Shown here one piece after another: positions 12,508-24,546 of a stretch of 64,000 bases of DNA. How positions within the stretch are numbered: the stretch's first letter is position 1; each line of letters starts with the position of its first letter. Location: positions 156,609,432 to 156,673,431 of the forward strand of contig CM023451.1 in NCBI GenBank assembly GCA_013339765.2, written 5' to 3'. The stretch comes from Haemaphysalis longicornis (lineage: Eukaryota > Arthropoda > Arachnida > Ixodida > Ixodidae). Under the pieces are notes generated by a model. That model was not told the origin of the DNA, made no database searches, and saw only the letters and a program-made list of their open reading frames with translations. A program made the position numbers and the translations under genes.

Positions 12508-13421
12508 TTTTTTGTGACCGGGGCCGGCCGCGAACTTGCAGTAGAACAGCGATAATAACTGATCTTGTTCTGAGCATGAACCGCCGGAATCCAACGACAC
12601 CCAAGGAACTGTTCCATGAAGAGGGGGAGAGTTTGGTTATGAAACCAAACTTCATTAGAGGGACACAAGATGTCTGTAGCAACTAATTTTTTATTTACTT
12701 TTACAACGTAGAGCACACAGAGCCACCATTCTCAAGTTATCTTACGGTTTGAAAGTGAATAACATGTCTATACGAAGTTTCTATGTTCCCAAAATTAGAG
12801 TATAACAACCTCAGGTTGTACAAAAAAGGGTCCGTGTCTTTCTTTATAGAAATAGAAAAAAAAATCACAGCCAGGTGCCGACCACCCGACGAGAGACACT
12901 GGTCACGCATTGTATTTTTGCTCTTCTAATGTACAACCTTTGCGGGGTCTTTTGAGTTCAAGCTACTGAGCAGCCGTTGACCCAGTTCTAATCAGCACTG
13001 CGCGAAACAAGGTCAAGGGACCGCATTCGTTTCTCCTGTCCTCTCTTCGCTTACGCGGATAACAAATCAATACCGAAGCTCCTCACCTACTCTCTCCAGA
13101 CCTAACGCAGTTACACTAGGCATAATACAGACAAAAATCATACTCCGCAATACACTTTACTATGTTGGGTTCCTACCCAATCCCCGCCCTATGTCAGTAT
13201 CGTCCGAACATGGGGGCTCTCTAACACATCCCAACTGAATGTCCCCACACCCCTATCCAAGCGTCACTCCCCAACACTACCGACAGACGTGGGAGGTGTT
13301 TCTCACCAGCTCTACATAGCACATGTTGGGAGAAAGGCAGACTACCTCCAAGGCTACTTAGGCTACTAATGTCGCTCACCGGGCAAGCAGCCTATCATTG
13401 TGCTTGCTGTTGACACAAAAG

Positions 13422-13515
<94 letters not shown>
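13422..13515. repeat. (ATCA)n microsatellite
   Basis: About 23 perfect tetranucleotide units follow TGTTGACACAAAAG. A tetranucleotide tail after a non-coding stretch may be the 3' end of a LINE or SINE copy, but no coding part is visible upstream. The paralogous tract at 19009-19113 is slightly longer. Confidence 0.95.
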
Positions 13516-14014
13516 TCCTAATGATGCTGTTCTTCTGTAGTTGAATGTTTGCGGAATCCAACAGTGTGGTTGGACTTTCCGTCATCCGTAAGAAAAAAAC
13601 CACGTGCCAGAGTCACATGTCGCTTAAAATTTCCCACCCTTAGCTACCACTGCACGGAATCGATTCTTTAACCTTTGAAACAAGTACCCTTCGCAGGCAT
13701 ATTGTACGCAATAAAGCGCCTTATTTCTCGATTTACTTACACCAGGCGCACCAGAGGCGTACATCAGATATCAGCGGAAGATATATAAGTACGACGACAT
13801 TGTCGTCATCTCCACGATGGAACCAGAGAAGAGCTCAGACGCGAATGATAGTTGTAGTAGGCATACGTAGGCGCCTAAATTTTTAATTTTCACAATGGGC
13901 AAGGCACAAGTTCCCTGGGCTCTTTCTTAAAGCGTCATTTGTCTCCTTCGAAGCAGTTCATTGCACAATTTCACATTCCAAAGGCCTTTCACATGTTAAA
14001 TTCAGTAATAAAAT

Positions 14015-14800
14015 GGTCTCACGGAATATTTAGGTAGATTTTTATACCTTTAAGCAAAGTTTCGTGTCTAGATTTTTATGAAGCTGCTGAATCATGTCGA
14101 CAAACTCCAAATATTCAGCGTGGGATTGTCCGCCTTACCTCTCTGTTCTTTTTTTGTATGAAAGTAATGGGTTGTTGAAAATTTGCTTACCATGCGAGAA
14201 ACTACCTTGCTGTTATTTGTTCAACGATACTTTTCACTAAGGCTTGATGCGCGGATATTCAACCTTCACAATCTTTGCTAAACAATTACTATCCGCTGCA
14301 AAACAGTAAAAGCATAAAAAATGTTTAAATGAGTAAAATACTTTGAATAAAAGCGGGTTAACGTATCGGTTCATTTAGAAAACCTTTCTCTTGTTATATT
14401 GAAAAAGAAGGGTCTCATGGAATATTTAGGTATTCTTGATACGTTTAAGCAAACGGCCGTGTTTATTTTTTTATGGAGCTGCTGAATCAAGCTGACCTAG
14501 CCCAAATCCCGCGTGTAACTGTCCGCATTCCTCTATGTTCGCTTTGTGTAAAAAAGTAATGGCTTGATGAAAATTTTCTTACCATGCGCGAAACAAGCAT
14601 GCTGTTACTTGTTCGACGATAACTTTCAGCAAACGTAGATACGATAAGATGAAACCTTCACAATCTTTCCTGAACAATTACGATCCCCAATTATTGAGGA
14701 GTAAAAACATAAACAAGTGGGTAAATAAGTACAATACCTTGAGGAAAAGGCAGTTAACTTACCGGTGAATGCGAATTTTTAGGCGCGTATGATCGAGGTG
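14015..14800 (+). repeat. Older direct duplication, period about 396 bp
   Basis: GGTCTCACGGAATATTTAGG at 14015 and GGTCTCATGGAATATTTAGG at 14411 open two successive units. Both then share, in order, GAGCTGCTGAATCA-type sequence, GTCCGC, AAAGTAATGG, TTACCATGCG, CTGTTA-TTGTTC, AACCTTCACAATCTTT and AACAATTA. They diverge far more from each other than the two 5.5-kb copies do, so this duplication is older and was carried along. It is repeated at 19615-20390. I recognise no coding content. Confidence 0.8.
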
Positions 14801-14999
14801 TTTTGAATACCACTCATCTTTATCCGCAAGTAATATCGAAGCTATTTGGGGACCTCTGCAAATAACTTTCATCTTGGCACGCAAACCTGTGTAAAAAACA
14901 AACAAACAAAAAACTTCTATTTCTTGTGTTCCTTACAAAGATGTCTAAAACATGTACCCTCCACCTATATAGCTAAAGAGGAACAATGTAAAATGCTGT

Positions 15000-15055
15000 A
15001 CAAATGTGTACAATTGTACAGTCAGCTGGCTGTACAAGTGTACAGCCAGCGTAAA
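15000..15055. repeat. TGTACA-rich inverted repeat
   Basis: CTGTACAAATGTGTACAATT is followed by GTACAGTCAGCTGGCTGTAC and another GTGTACAGCC. The core TGTACAG-(8)-CTGTACA can fold into a hairpin. In the second 5.5-kb copy (20600-20645) the core is partly deleted, as expected for an unstable palindrome. Confidence 0.6.
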
Positions 15056-15554
15056 ATCCGAGCATATGCGAAATATTCGATCTGACAGCCGGCTATGCCA
15101 GCAGCAGGATATTGTTCCTGTGGTCCTTACAGGAAATCGATTTCGGGTGCGTTGTTTCAATTTTGTTTTGCAACCCTCGAAGGCACTATGAAAGCGATGG
15201 CGATTCCGCCCATGGGTGAAAGGTATGTAGCTCCCTTCACTATTACTGCGTTTGTCCGATGTCATGTCCAGCCTTCGTGGACATGGGTACCTCTATTAAA
15301 TGTGCAGTTGAGCGTAAGGACTGGAAATTGAAAGTATAGGTCGCAGTGACACACAGAACAAAACGTTGCCAGCTCAGCTTTTGACGACGTTTTTTAAGGG
15401 GAAAAAGCTGGTGATGAGGCGCGATTTATGTTTCAATTTTATTCGCTGCGGCCACAACCTCTTTGACATGACCTGTTTTTTTGAGGTCAAGGCTAGCGAA
15501 AGCGTTGATAAAGGTGCAGATTGTCGAAGCCGTGAAATTTGCACGCACAAACGC

Positions 15555-16015
15555 ACACGCACACATACATACATACATACATACATACATACATACATAC
15601 ATACATACATACATACATACATACATACATACATACACTACATACATACATACATACACATACAACATACACATACATACAACACACACACACGCAACAA
15701 CACACATGCGCACACGCACACACGCACGTACATAGAAAGACACACACATGCACATATACACACGCACCCCCACACACATGCACACACAAAGGCACACACA
15801 CACGCAAACACATTTCAGACAGGCACTTCCTCGCACATGCGCACGCGCACATGAACATGCACACGCACACGCCCACGCGCGCACCCAAATCCAAAAACAC
15901 AAACACATGCACACGCCCATGTCCACGCACATACACGCACGCACGCATACACACGCACGCGAACACGCACAGACACGCATATAAACAAAACACGCACATG
16001 CACACACAGACACAA
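15555..16015. repeat. (TACA)n then CA/CGCA-rich microsatellite
   Basis: A (TACA)n tract (about 15562-15666) grades into 350 bases of ACAC and ACGCAC repeats. This creates long artificial reading frames in several frames and on both strands (His/Thr-rich on plus, Val/Cys-rich on minus), which should not be read as proteins. The paralogous tract at 21160-21550 is heavily eroded, and its 3' flank is the site of the 6.3-kb insertion. Confidence 0.95.
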
Positions 16016-16019
16016 TCAG

Positions 16020-17995
16020 CGTTAAAGATCTGGACGTCTGGAATATGGAAATTAGACGCTGCAGCCTTCGTGGTGTACGCAGGCATGCACACTGGCCAGC
16101 GAGGTAATACACTGGCGTGTGCTACGCCGTTGGGGCTAAAGCTGCTCAGGTTGTCAGGAAAAATCCCGGAACCCCGCCCCTTTTTTTCTGTTTACATTAG
16201 AAAGAGGCACAGCAGTCTGTATTCAAACCATCAACCTTGTTTTCAGTTATGCAACACCTTAGCCACATAGCCACTGTGCTGCGTGCGGCTGTGTCGGCAA
16301 AGGAACGTACGCCGACACGCGCGCACATTTCACACAATGAAAACACCTTTGCCAATCCCTTCGAAACGTTGGCTCCTTCTGAATATAGCAGTAGTATTAG
16401 TACAGGCTATGTCTGTATAGGGGCGTCTTACAGACTATGGTGTGGAGAGCCATTTATTAGATTTTGTCATTCATAGAGCCCCAGAAGGCTCACGTTCGCT
16501 ATGCACGCCTCAATATTCGTCTCATAAGTAATGTCCACGGATGCACTGGTATTTTACAGGTAATAACTACACGGAAGAATCGGGTAACAATTTGAACGGT
16601 TGAAGAATCAATGGAGATAAGGTCAATGGAGACATTTAAGCGCTCACCCAACTTACGCTCGCCTTCTCTTGATGTCAAAAAAAGAGCGCTATTGCTCCAC
16701 CAGTTATGTCATCACCCCTACAAGCCCGCCTCGGAGTCTTTTATAGTAACCTGGGTTGCGGCAATTGAAACTTCCAGTCGCATCTCCGTAATACCTAGCA
16801 CAGTATTTTTGTTCCTTCTTATTTATTCAATCTCGGGTTGCTGGTTTTATACATGGAACCCTCGTCTGAATAAAATTATTACTGCAGAACGTTTCTTTGT
16901 ATAATAGTATTAATTTGTAACTGCATTTTTATTCGTTAATATTATATAGAAATCATGAACGTGAATTCCCAGTGTTGACGTTTCTATCACAAATTCTAGC
17001 TATAAAAAGCGACGTCGAGTGGTCCATGCCGCATATCAAAACTGCATGTTTTACTGTCCGCTGAAGTCACTGGGAGCTCACACCATGCCTCTCACTACCG
17101 TTAGAAAAGCTGAACAAGCAGATGGAAGGCAATACTGTATAGAAAAGCAGATCGCAAGAATGAAAGTATAGAGTAATACGACACGTTACCTAATAAAAAA
17201 TAGTAAAAGCAGTAGAACGAAGAGTTTCCTCCCACTGCGTCTTTTTTAAGCTGCAGCCGGAATATTAGTAATGACCGACATGGCCCATAACTATTACGGC
17301 TGCCGCCTTGCAGATTGACTCTATTGACTTCGGTTCGGCAAGCTTCCAAAGCACGAACGCTCTCAACGGCCAATCGCTTGTCGGAAGATTGCGGGGGGCT
17401 ACAGCCTATGCGGTCCGCGTCTAGAGAAGCAACACCAGTCTCCACCTGCGTCGAGAAAATGGCCGTTGGTGGCTGATCGACCACACGAATGGGCAGAAAA
17501 CACGTCGACGACCACAGACACGACTGACGTCCGTTGCTATGTGAACGCCGGAAACAAACACGTGCGACGGCTAAGAGATTGGCACGCAGGAAAACGTCAC
17601 GACGATAAAAAGACGCATTGGAGGCTCTGCTTTGGGTTTTGTAGGGAATGTCAGGGAGCGATTTTTTTTCGCGCCGAGCATAAACGTCAACGGGCTCAAA
17701 AAATCAATGGCGCTGATACTTTGGTCGCTCTGAATGCGGAGCACGGTTGAGATGAAGGGCCCATAGACTCCAACGGGGCGGAGCAGCCGGAGAGGTCTAT
17801 GAATTCTTCTATCGCGTTCCTTATTCGTTTTTATTTGTTGTAGCTCTGAACTCCTACGGAAACATTGGGGGCACACAATGTGGTTTGTGGACTGCTCCAA
17901 ACTAGCTGACAGAGAACTGAGTTTCGCCCATAGGTCGGTGGAAGACACCGCAAACACTGCGAGTGCTCAAAGTACCACTCTAAATTAATTGCGTG

Positions 17996-17999
<4 letters not shown>
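16020..17999. repeat. Right part of duplicated unit, no recognised gene
   Basis: This single-copy-looking part recurs at 27917-29903. Frames of 94 codons (+, 17466-17750), 127 codons (-, 17101-17484) and 128 codons (-, 17571-17957) are all conserved in the second copy. That follows from recency and is no evidence of selection. None shows a domain. The minus 127-codon frame ends in an aromatic, hydrophobic stretch, but this is AT-driven. I see no transposase, RT or RNA gene. Confidence 0.5.
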
Positions 18000-18054
<55 letters not shown>

Positions 18055-18087
18055 CAATATGCTTAATATTTATTCATATATATTTTT
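18000..18087. repeat. (TA)n tract joining the two duplicate copies
   Basis: A roughly 60-base TA dinucleotide run, then a short AT-rich spacer ending in a T-run, separates copy 1 from copy 2. TA repeats also border the end of copy 2 (29901-29925). The duplication may therefore have been mediated by TA tracts, or assembled across them. Confidence 0.9.
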
Positions 18088-19007
18088 TTTTTTGTGACCG
18101 GGGCCGGCCGCGAACTTGCAGTAGAATAGCGATAATAACTTATTTTGTTCTGAGCATGAACCGCTGAAATCCAACGACACCCAAGGAACTTTCCATAAAG
18201 AGGGGGAGATTTGGTTATGACCCAAACTTTATTAGAGGGAGACAAGATGTTTGTAGCAACTAATTTTTTATTTACTTTTACAACGTAGAGCACACAGAGC
18301 CACCATTCTCAAGTTATCTTACGGTTTGAAAGTGAATAACATGTCTATACGAAGTTTCTATGTTCCCAAAATTAGAGTATAACAACCTCAGGTTGTACAA
18401 AAAAGGTTCCGTGTCTTTCTTTATAGAAATAGAAAAAAAAAAAAAAAAATCACAGCCGGTTGCCGACCACCCGACGAGAGACACTGGTCACGCATTGAAT
18501 TTTTGTTCTTCTAATGTACAACCTTTGCGGGGTCTTTTGAGTTCAAGCTACTGAGCAGCCGTTGACCCAGTTCTAATCAGCACTGCGCGAAACAAGGTCA
18601 AGGGACCGCATTCGTTTCTCCTGTCCTCTCTTCGCTTACGCGGATAACAAATCAAATACCAAGCTCCTCACCTTACTCTCTCCAGACCTAACGCAGTTAC
18701 ACTAGGCAAAATACAGACAAAAACCATACTCCGCAATACACTTTACTATGTTAGGTTCCTACCCAAACCCCGTCCCATGTCAGTATCGTCCGCACATGGG
18801 GGCTCTCTAACACATCTCAACTGAATGTCCCCACACCCCTATCCAAGCATCACTCCCCAACACTACCGACAGACGTGGGAGGTGTTTCTCACCAGCTCTA
18901 CTTAGCACATGTTGGGAGAAAGGCAGACTGCCTCCAAGGCTACTTAGGCTACTAATGTCGCTCACCGGGCAAGCAGCCTATCATTGTGCTTGCTGTTGAC
19001 ACAAAAG

Positions 19008-19113
<106 letters not shown>

Positions 19114-21589
19114 TCCTAATGATGCTCTTCTTCTGTAGTTGAATGTTTGCGGAATCCAACAGTGGGGTTGGACTTCCCGTCATCCGTAAGAAAAAAACCA
19201 CGTGCCAGAGTCACATGTCGCTTTAAAATATTTCCCACCCTTAGCTACCACTGCACGGAATCGATTCTTTAACCTTTGAAACAAGTACCCTTCGCAGGCA
19301 TATTGTACGCAATAAAGCGCCTTATTTCTCGATTTACTTACACCAGGCGCACCAGAGGCGTACATCAGATATCAGCGGAAGATATATAAGTACGACGACA
19401 TTGTCGTCATCTCCACGATGGAACCAGAGAAGAGCTCAGACGTGAATGATAGTTGTAGTAGGCATACGTAGGCGCCTAAATTTTTAATTTGCACAATTGG
19501 CAAGGCACAAGTTCCATGGGCTCTTTCTTAAAGCGTCATTTGTCTCCTTCGAAGCAGTTCATTGCACAATTTCACATTCCAAAGGCCTTTCACATGTTAA
19601 ATTCAGTAATAAAATGGTCTCACGGAATATTTAGGTAGATTTTTATACCTTTAAGCAAAGTTTTGTGTCTAGATTTTTATGAAGCTGCTGAATCATGTCG
19701 ACCAACTCCAAATATTCAGCGTGTGATTGTCCGCCTTACCTCTCTGTTCGCTTTTTGTAAGAAAGTAATGGGTTGTTGAAAATTTGCTTACCATGCGAGA
19801 AACGACCTTGCTGTTATTTGTTCAACGATACTTTTCACTAAGGCTTGATGCGCGGATATTCAACCTTCACAATCTTTGCTAAACAATTACTATCCGCTGC
19901 AAAACAGTAAAAGCATAAAAAATGTTTAAATGAGTAAAATACTTTAATAAAAGCGGGTTAACGTATCGGTTCATTTAGAAAACCTTTCTCTTGTTATATT
20001 GAGAAAGAAGGGTCTCATGGAATATTTAGGTATTCTTGATACGTTTAAGCAAACGGCCGTGTTTATTTTTTTATGGAGCTGCTGAATCAAGCTGACCTAG
20101 TCCAAATACCCCGCGTGTAACTGTCCGCATTCCTCTATGTTCGCTTTGTGTAAAAAAGTAATGGCTTGATGAAAATTTTCTTACCATGCGCGAAACAAGC
20201 ATGCTGTTACTTGTTCGACGATAACTTTCAGCAAACGTAGATACGATAAGATGAAACCTTCACAATCTTTCCTGAACAATTACGATCCCCAATTATTGAG
20301 GAGTAAAAACATAAACAAGTGGGTAAATAAGTACAATACCTTGAGGAAAAGGGAGTTAACTTACCGGTGAATGCGAATTTTTAGGCGCGTATGATCGAGG
20401 TGTTTTGAATACCACTCACCTTTATCCGCAAGTAATATCGAAGCTATTTGGGGAGCTCTGCAAATAACTTTCATCTTGGCACGCAAACCTGTGTAAAAAA
20501 ACAAGCAAACAAAAAACTTCAATTTCTTGTGTTCCTTACAAAGATGTCTAAAACATGTACCCTCCACCTATATAGCTAAAGAGGAACAATGTAAAATGCT
20601 GTACAAATGTGTACAATGCTGACTGTATACAAGTGTACAGCCAGCGTAAAATCTGAGCATATGCGGAATATTCGATCTGACAGCCGGCTTTGCCAGCAGC
20701 AGGATATTGTTCCTGTGGTCCTTACAGGAAATCGATTTCGGGTGCGTTGTTTAAATTTTGTTTTGCAACCCTCGAAGGCACTATGAAAGCGATGGCGATT
20801 CCGCCCATGGGTGAAAGGTATGTAGCTCCCTTCACTATTACTGCGTTTGTCCGATGTCATGTCCAGCCTTCGTGGACATGGGTACCTCTATTAAATGTGC
20901 AGTTGAGCGTAAGGACTGGAAATTGAAAGTATAGGTCGCAGTGACACACAGAACAAAACGTTGCCAGCTCAGCTTTTGACGACGTTTTTTAAGGGGAAAA
21001 AGCTGGTGATGAGGCGCGATTTATGTTTCAATTTTATTCGCTGCGGCCACAACCTCTTTGACATGACCTGTTTTTTGTGAGGTCAAGGCTAGCGAAAGCG
21101 TTCATAAAGGTGCAGATTGTCGAAGCCGTGAAATTTGCACGCACAAACGCACACGCACACATAAAACAAAACATACATACTACATACAACATACATACAT
21201 ACATACATACATACATACATACATCATACAAAATACATACAACCCAACACCGAAAAAAACCACACACACAAAACACGCAAAAGAGCGCACCGCACACACG
21301 CCGTACATAGAAAGACACCACATGCACTATACACACGCACCCCCACACACATGCACACAAAAAGGCACACACACACGCAAACACTTTTCAGACAGGCACT
21401 TCCTCGCACATGCGCACGCGCACATGAAACAACGCACACGCCCACACGCGCATCCAAACCCAAAAAACACAAACACATGCACACCCCCATGTCCACGCAC
21501 ATACCGCACGCACGCATACACACGCACGCGAACACGCACAGACACGCATATAAAACCATAGGTCGCAAAACAGAAAGAACTCACTCAAA

Positions 21590-21985
21590 CTCAATCACAT
21601 TTTTTTTATTTACGCTGTACTCAATCAAACTCAGACTCAAAAAGTTCGTCTGTTCACAAAATCACTCGTACTCACTCACCCAATACTCATTTGTAATCGT
21701 ACTCACTTGTACTCAAACTCATTTGTCCTCACGAGTATTCGTACTCAATCTGTACTCATGAGTACTCACTCTGTATTCATGAGTACTCAATCTGTACTCA
21801 TGAGTACTCAATGAGTACTACTGCTCATGAGTACTACTCATTCTGCACTCACGAGTACTACTCATTCTGCACTCACGAGTACTACTCAATCTGACCTCAT
21901 GAGTACTACTCATTCTGCACTCATGAGTACTCAATCAGTACTCATGAGTACTAATTTGTATTACTCACGAATAATCAACTTATCT
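21590..21985. repeat. Left subterminal array of TACTC/GAGTA palindromes
   Basis: There are many irregularly spaced copies of TACTCATGAGTACTCA and shortened or mutated forms (ACTCAATCTG, TGCACTCACGAGTACTACTC). The core TACTCATGAGTA is a perfect 12-base palindrome. Copies nearest the terminus are the most degenerate. The mirror array at the other end is 27455-27870. Subterminal motif arrays in this position are typical transposase-binding regions of DNA transposons. Confidence 0.85.
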
Positions 21986-21991
21986 GCACTG

Positions 21992-22190
21992 TTAGCTAGG
22001 TCGTAGCTCGAATGAAAGACTAAGTAGAAAAAAAAATTTGTTTAATTGATTAGAAAAACACAGGTTACATATAAATCAGGACAGAGGAAGAAAACGTCTG
22101 AAGCGGTGCACTGTCGTTGGGCGACTTACTGTGCGAAGGCAAGTACACTGTACATGTGAGAAAGAGAAACGGAACGTAAGCACTCGTGTT
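21992..22190 (+). repeat. 200-bp direct repeat, left copy
   Basis: TTAGCTAGGTCGTAGCTCGA opens a segment that recurs at 24547-24745. Shared landmarks in order are AATGAAAG-CTAA, TTACATATA-ATCAGGACAGAGGA, AGAAAACGTCT, CGGTGCA-TGTCGT-GGGC and GAAACGG-ACGTA-GCACTCG. The pair encloses the decayed minus-strand SAP frame like a pair of LTRs. However, I see no TG...CA ends, no clear primer-binding site and no purine tract, so they may be a simple internal duplication. Confidence 0.8.
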
Positions 22191-23479
22191 GCGCCTGGCG
22201 TCTCGTCTTGTTCACAGGCCGGGTCGGCCTCAGGGGAGCTCGGGGCTTGTCGGTGCGGCGTGGCCGTAAACTGCGTTTTTCTGCGTGTCTTCGGGTGGCA
22301 GCTTTTGTCGTCCGTTTTCGTTTCCGGGCGCGCTGATACGTATCCTAATCGTGCTCTGAATCCGAAATGCGCCTGCCCCCAGGCACAATGAAGCGTTCGC
22401 GTAGATTGACGTCCGTTCGTATCCAGATCACTGTCCGCTTGTTCACAGATGCTCGATGCTGGCGTTTGTTTTTTTTTGTTCCAGATACTAGAAACTTCGT
22501 TAAGAGGGTGTTCGTCTCGTTGGGGTTCGGTGAATTTCAAATCTGCTTGATTTTTTGTGTGTGTGCCGTGGGATTCACTTCGTCAGACCTGAACTTGACA
22601 GTGTTTACGGCGTTGCGTTGGTTGCGCCGCTTCCGTCGGCGATGGTGTTCGCTCGTTGCGTGCTTGATGCATGTGGGGGCGTAGACGTCTGGTTTGTCCG
22701 GTGGCGAGCTGCGCTGTGTAGGGATGGCATAGTTCGGCGCGTTGAGGACGTTGCTTGAATTGACGCGTGCGTTGCGTATGGTGCGGGAGCCGTTTGGCTT
22801 TTCGTTTAGTGTGCGGTAGCGGGGCGTTTTCGTAAGGTGGCATGGCTGATCGGTCAAAGTCGTTGCGGCTAGTTGTTTCGGAAGTGAAACCGTTGTGGTG
22901 GGGAAGCGGGCGTAGTTCGTGCCGTTCGTTCGGTCCCACATTCCTCGGCGTCGCAAGCTTGACTTCATCGTCAGGGCATTCGATGCTTCGTCTGGATCAG
23001 GTTCATTCGTTGCCGTTCTTGCCGTGTCCGTGTCGTCGCTCACGACCTCGTCTTTGCCGTTGTTTCGAGAATGCTATAATCGCTATCTCTCCCATACAAG
23101 CAGGTCCGTTTATCGCGAGTCCGCTTGCTCGCGGTTGCGTCCTCTTGTACGAAATGGTGTTTGTCGTGTGAGTCTCGATCGGAGCGCGGGTGCCGGTGAT
23201 CTTGTTAATTTGGCTCGGACATGCCGCATGCGCTGGCCGTGTCGTTGCTCGTTGACGGACCCCCACTTGCACGAGTGTCATGTCGTTCGTCCGCTGGACT
23301 CGGGCGGGAGCAGCGGGTGTCGGAGAGCTCGTACTTTCCGGTAGGGTTGAACCGCGTGCGCTGGGTCTTTTTTTGCTTGTGGCCAGGTGATTTCTGCGGT
23401 TGTAACATTCGCTGGCCAAGTCCGGATAGCACCTGCAGTGGGAGCGGAGGATGTCGCGAACAGCAGTTTCCTCCGTGTG

Positions 23480-23870
23480 TGTGGGTTGGTGGCGTTCCGT
23501 GCGTTGTGCATTTCGTTCTCCGTGGTCAGCTCCACTGGTTCAAGTTGGATGTCGTTCGTCACTTCTGGTGCGTTTCGTGCGCTGTGCGTCTCGTTTTATC
23601 TGGGGAAAATCCCCTATAATTGGGGTGCGGTCGTTCGCCACGTATGGTGCATTTCGGGCGCCGTGCGTCTTGCTCGCTTGCGTGGCCATATCCACCAATC
23701 CGGATGCGATGTCGTTGGTTGCGTGGACCCGCGCCGGGACAGCACGTGCGGAAAATGTACGTACCGGCTCCGTTGCGTTCCGTGCTCTCAGCGTTCCGTT
23801 CGTGTACGTCTGTACCGGAAGGGGGCCTTCTGGCTCGTGCGCGCTGCGTACGTTGCGCGTCTCGTTGCTC
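23480..23870. repeat. Degenerate minisatellite, period about 80 bp
   Basis: The motif GCGTTTCGTGCGCTGTGCGT and variants recur near 23490, 23570 and 23649, about 80 bases apart. Looser copies lie near 23778 and 23840. Between them sit GATGTCGTTCGT-like blocks. The period is not a multiple of three, so each unit shifts frame on the minus strand, arguing against a conserved coding repeat. Confidence 0.6.
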
Positions 23871-24040
23871 GTTGCTGGAATGACCTGCGCGGGGCGATGT
23901 AGCTCGTGGGCGATGTAGCAGAGCAACGGGGGTGATCTCGCCAGAAATGCACTGACCTTCGATGCGTCTCCGTAATCGTGGCGATTACCTGGGAAAGGTC
24001 CGGTGAGCACGCAATCACAATTTTGCATGCGTCGTCTCGT

Positions 24041-24415
24041 TCATGTGCGTGCCGTCGTGCATTCTGCCTGTGCCCGGATCTCGTGCAGTCCAGGCACCGT
24101 GGAAAACGTGCGGCCGACTCTCGCCAGTTGTCTCAGAAAACTTTCTCGTTCATCACGCAGCCTTCTGCTCTCAAACAGCGCCGCTTGCAGGGTCCTCTGC
24201 CGTTTGTTGTCGGAGGCAGCCTGAAGTAGCGTTGGCACATTCGTTCGTTTGGAGAGATGGCGACGTTCTTCGTTGTCCTCTAGAAGACGCAAGATGATGT
24301 CGTCCTTACGGCCAGAGCAGGGTAGCCCTCGTAATCGTAGTGCGCTCACGAACTGCTGTTTCTTCGTAGAGCATAGGACGTAGCGTTCCGTTGAAGTCAG
24401 CACTGTGTCGACCAC
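24041..24415 (-). CDS. SAP-like domain protein fragment
   Basis: The 124-codon minus-strand frame has around residues 20-50 the pattern FVSALRLRGLPCSGRKDDI followed by a leucine helix and acidic 'EDNEER'. This matches the SAP helix-extended-helix motif (a two-helix putative DNA-binding module): hydrophobic positions, the central G-LP-SG-K-D/E-L/I turn and a second amphipathic helix. The remainder is a charged, helical, Arg-rich stretch. SAP modules occur in chromatin proteins and in N-terminal parts of some transposon products. The frame opens just inside the right 200-bp repeat, as a gag or first ORF would. It is short and opens into decayed sequence, so it is probably a relic. Confidence 0.55.
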   Translation of the reverse strand: MVDTVLTSTERYVLCSTKKQQFVSALRLRGLPCSGRKDDIILRLLEDNEERRHLSKRTNVPTLLQAASDNKRQRTLQAALFESRRLRDERESFLRQLARVGRTFSTVPGLHEIRAQAECTTART

Positions 24416-24546
24416 CGCTGGCGTGGAGTGCGTCGGTGCCCCATGTCTGCGTGCTGCACTCTCGTAGTCGTGGTGCGGTCCGTCCAGGTTGTTCGTCCGT
24501 TCGTCCTCCCGTGGCCTTAAATCATGATCCTGTCGACTGCAACATC

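Larger units (their letters stand above)
12508..17999 (+). repeat. Copy 1 of a 5.5-kb tandem duplication
   Basis: The block starts at the T-run before GTGACCGGGGCCGGCCGCG and ends at TTAATTGCGTGTAATATATA. It recurs almost base for base at 18088-29903, where the second copy carries a 6.3-kb insertion. Matching landmarks are the (ATCA)n tract (13422 and 19009), ATGCCAGCAGCAGG (15094 and 20689) and GTTAAAGATCTGG (16020 and 27917). By eye there are usually only a few differences per 60-base line, plus small indels and microsatellite length changes. No gene is recognisable in the unit. Its first 1 kb, ending in (ATCA)n, has the look of a retroelement 3' tail. Confidence 0.93.
22191..24440 (-). pseudogene. 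Decayed Thr/Asn/Arg-rich frame, retroelement or transposon cargo
   Basis: The plus strand is strikingly G+T- and CpG-rich, so minus-strand frames are rich in Thr, Asn, Arg, Ala and Pro. Open minus frames overlap serially: 24415-24041, 24028-23540, 23562-23278, 23419-23003, 23043-22537 and 22540-22076. Together they cover the region in shifting frames, as expected for one long frame broken by indels. The first carries a SAP-like motif. The rest is low complexity, with repeated HNARNA/RARNATE-type peptides and no protease, RT or transposase motif. A gag-like or non-enzymatic accessory product is possible. I cannot name a family. Confidence 0.5.

Noticed and set aside
13422..13515. Possible CRISPR-like array
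   Set aside because: Perfect tetranucleotide repeat without spacers, and the genome is eukaryotic.
15334..15350. TATAGGTCGCA near the end word of the 6.3-kb insertion
   Set aside because: A ten-base match without the palindromic array or an inverted partner is likely coincidence.
15366..16270. Long overlapping frames with HTYIHT or YVCMYVCM repeats on both strands
   Set aside because: They are translations of the TACA/CA microsatellite and have no independent coding support.
21034..21761. His/Thr- and Cys/Val-rich frames
   Set aside because: These come from the eroded second copy of the same microsatellite.
22191..24440. Bacterial or viral insertion suggested by CpG-rich, G+T-skewed DNA
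   Set aside because: No bacterial gene structure, Shine-Dalgarno signals or viral protein motif, and the region is bounded by eukaryotic-style direct repeats inside a transposon.
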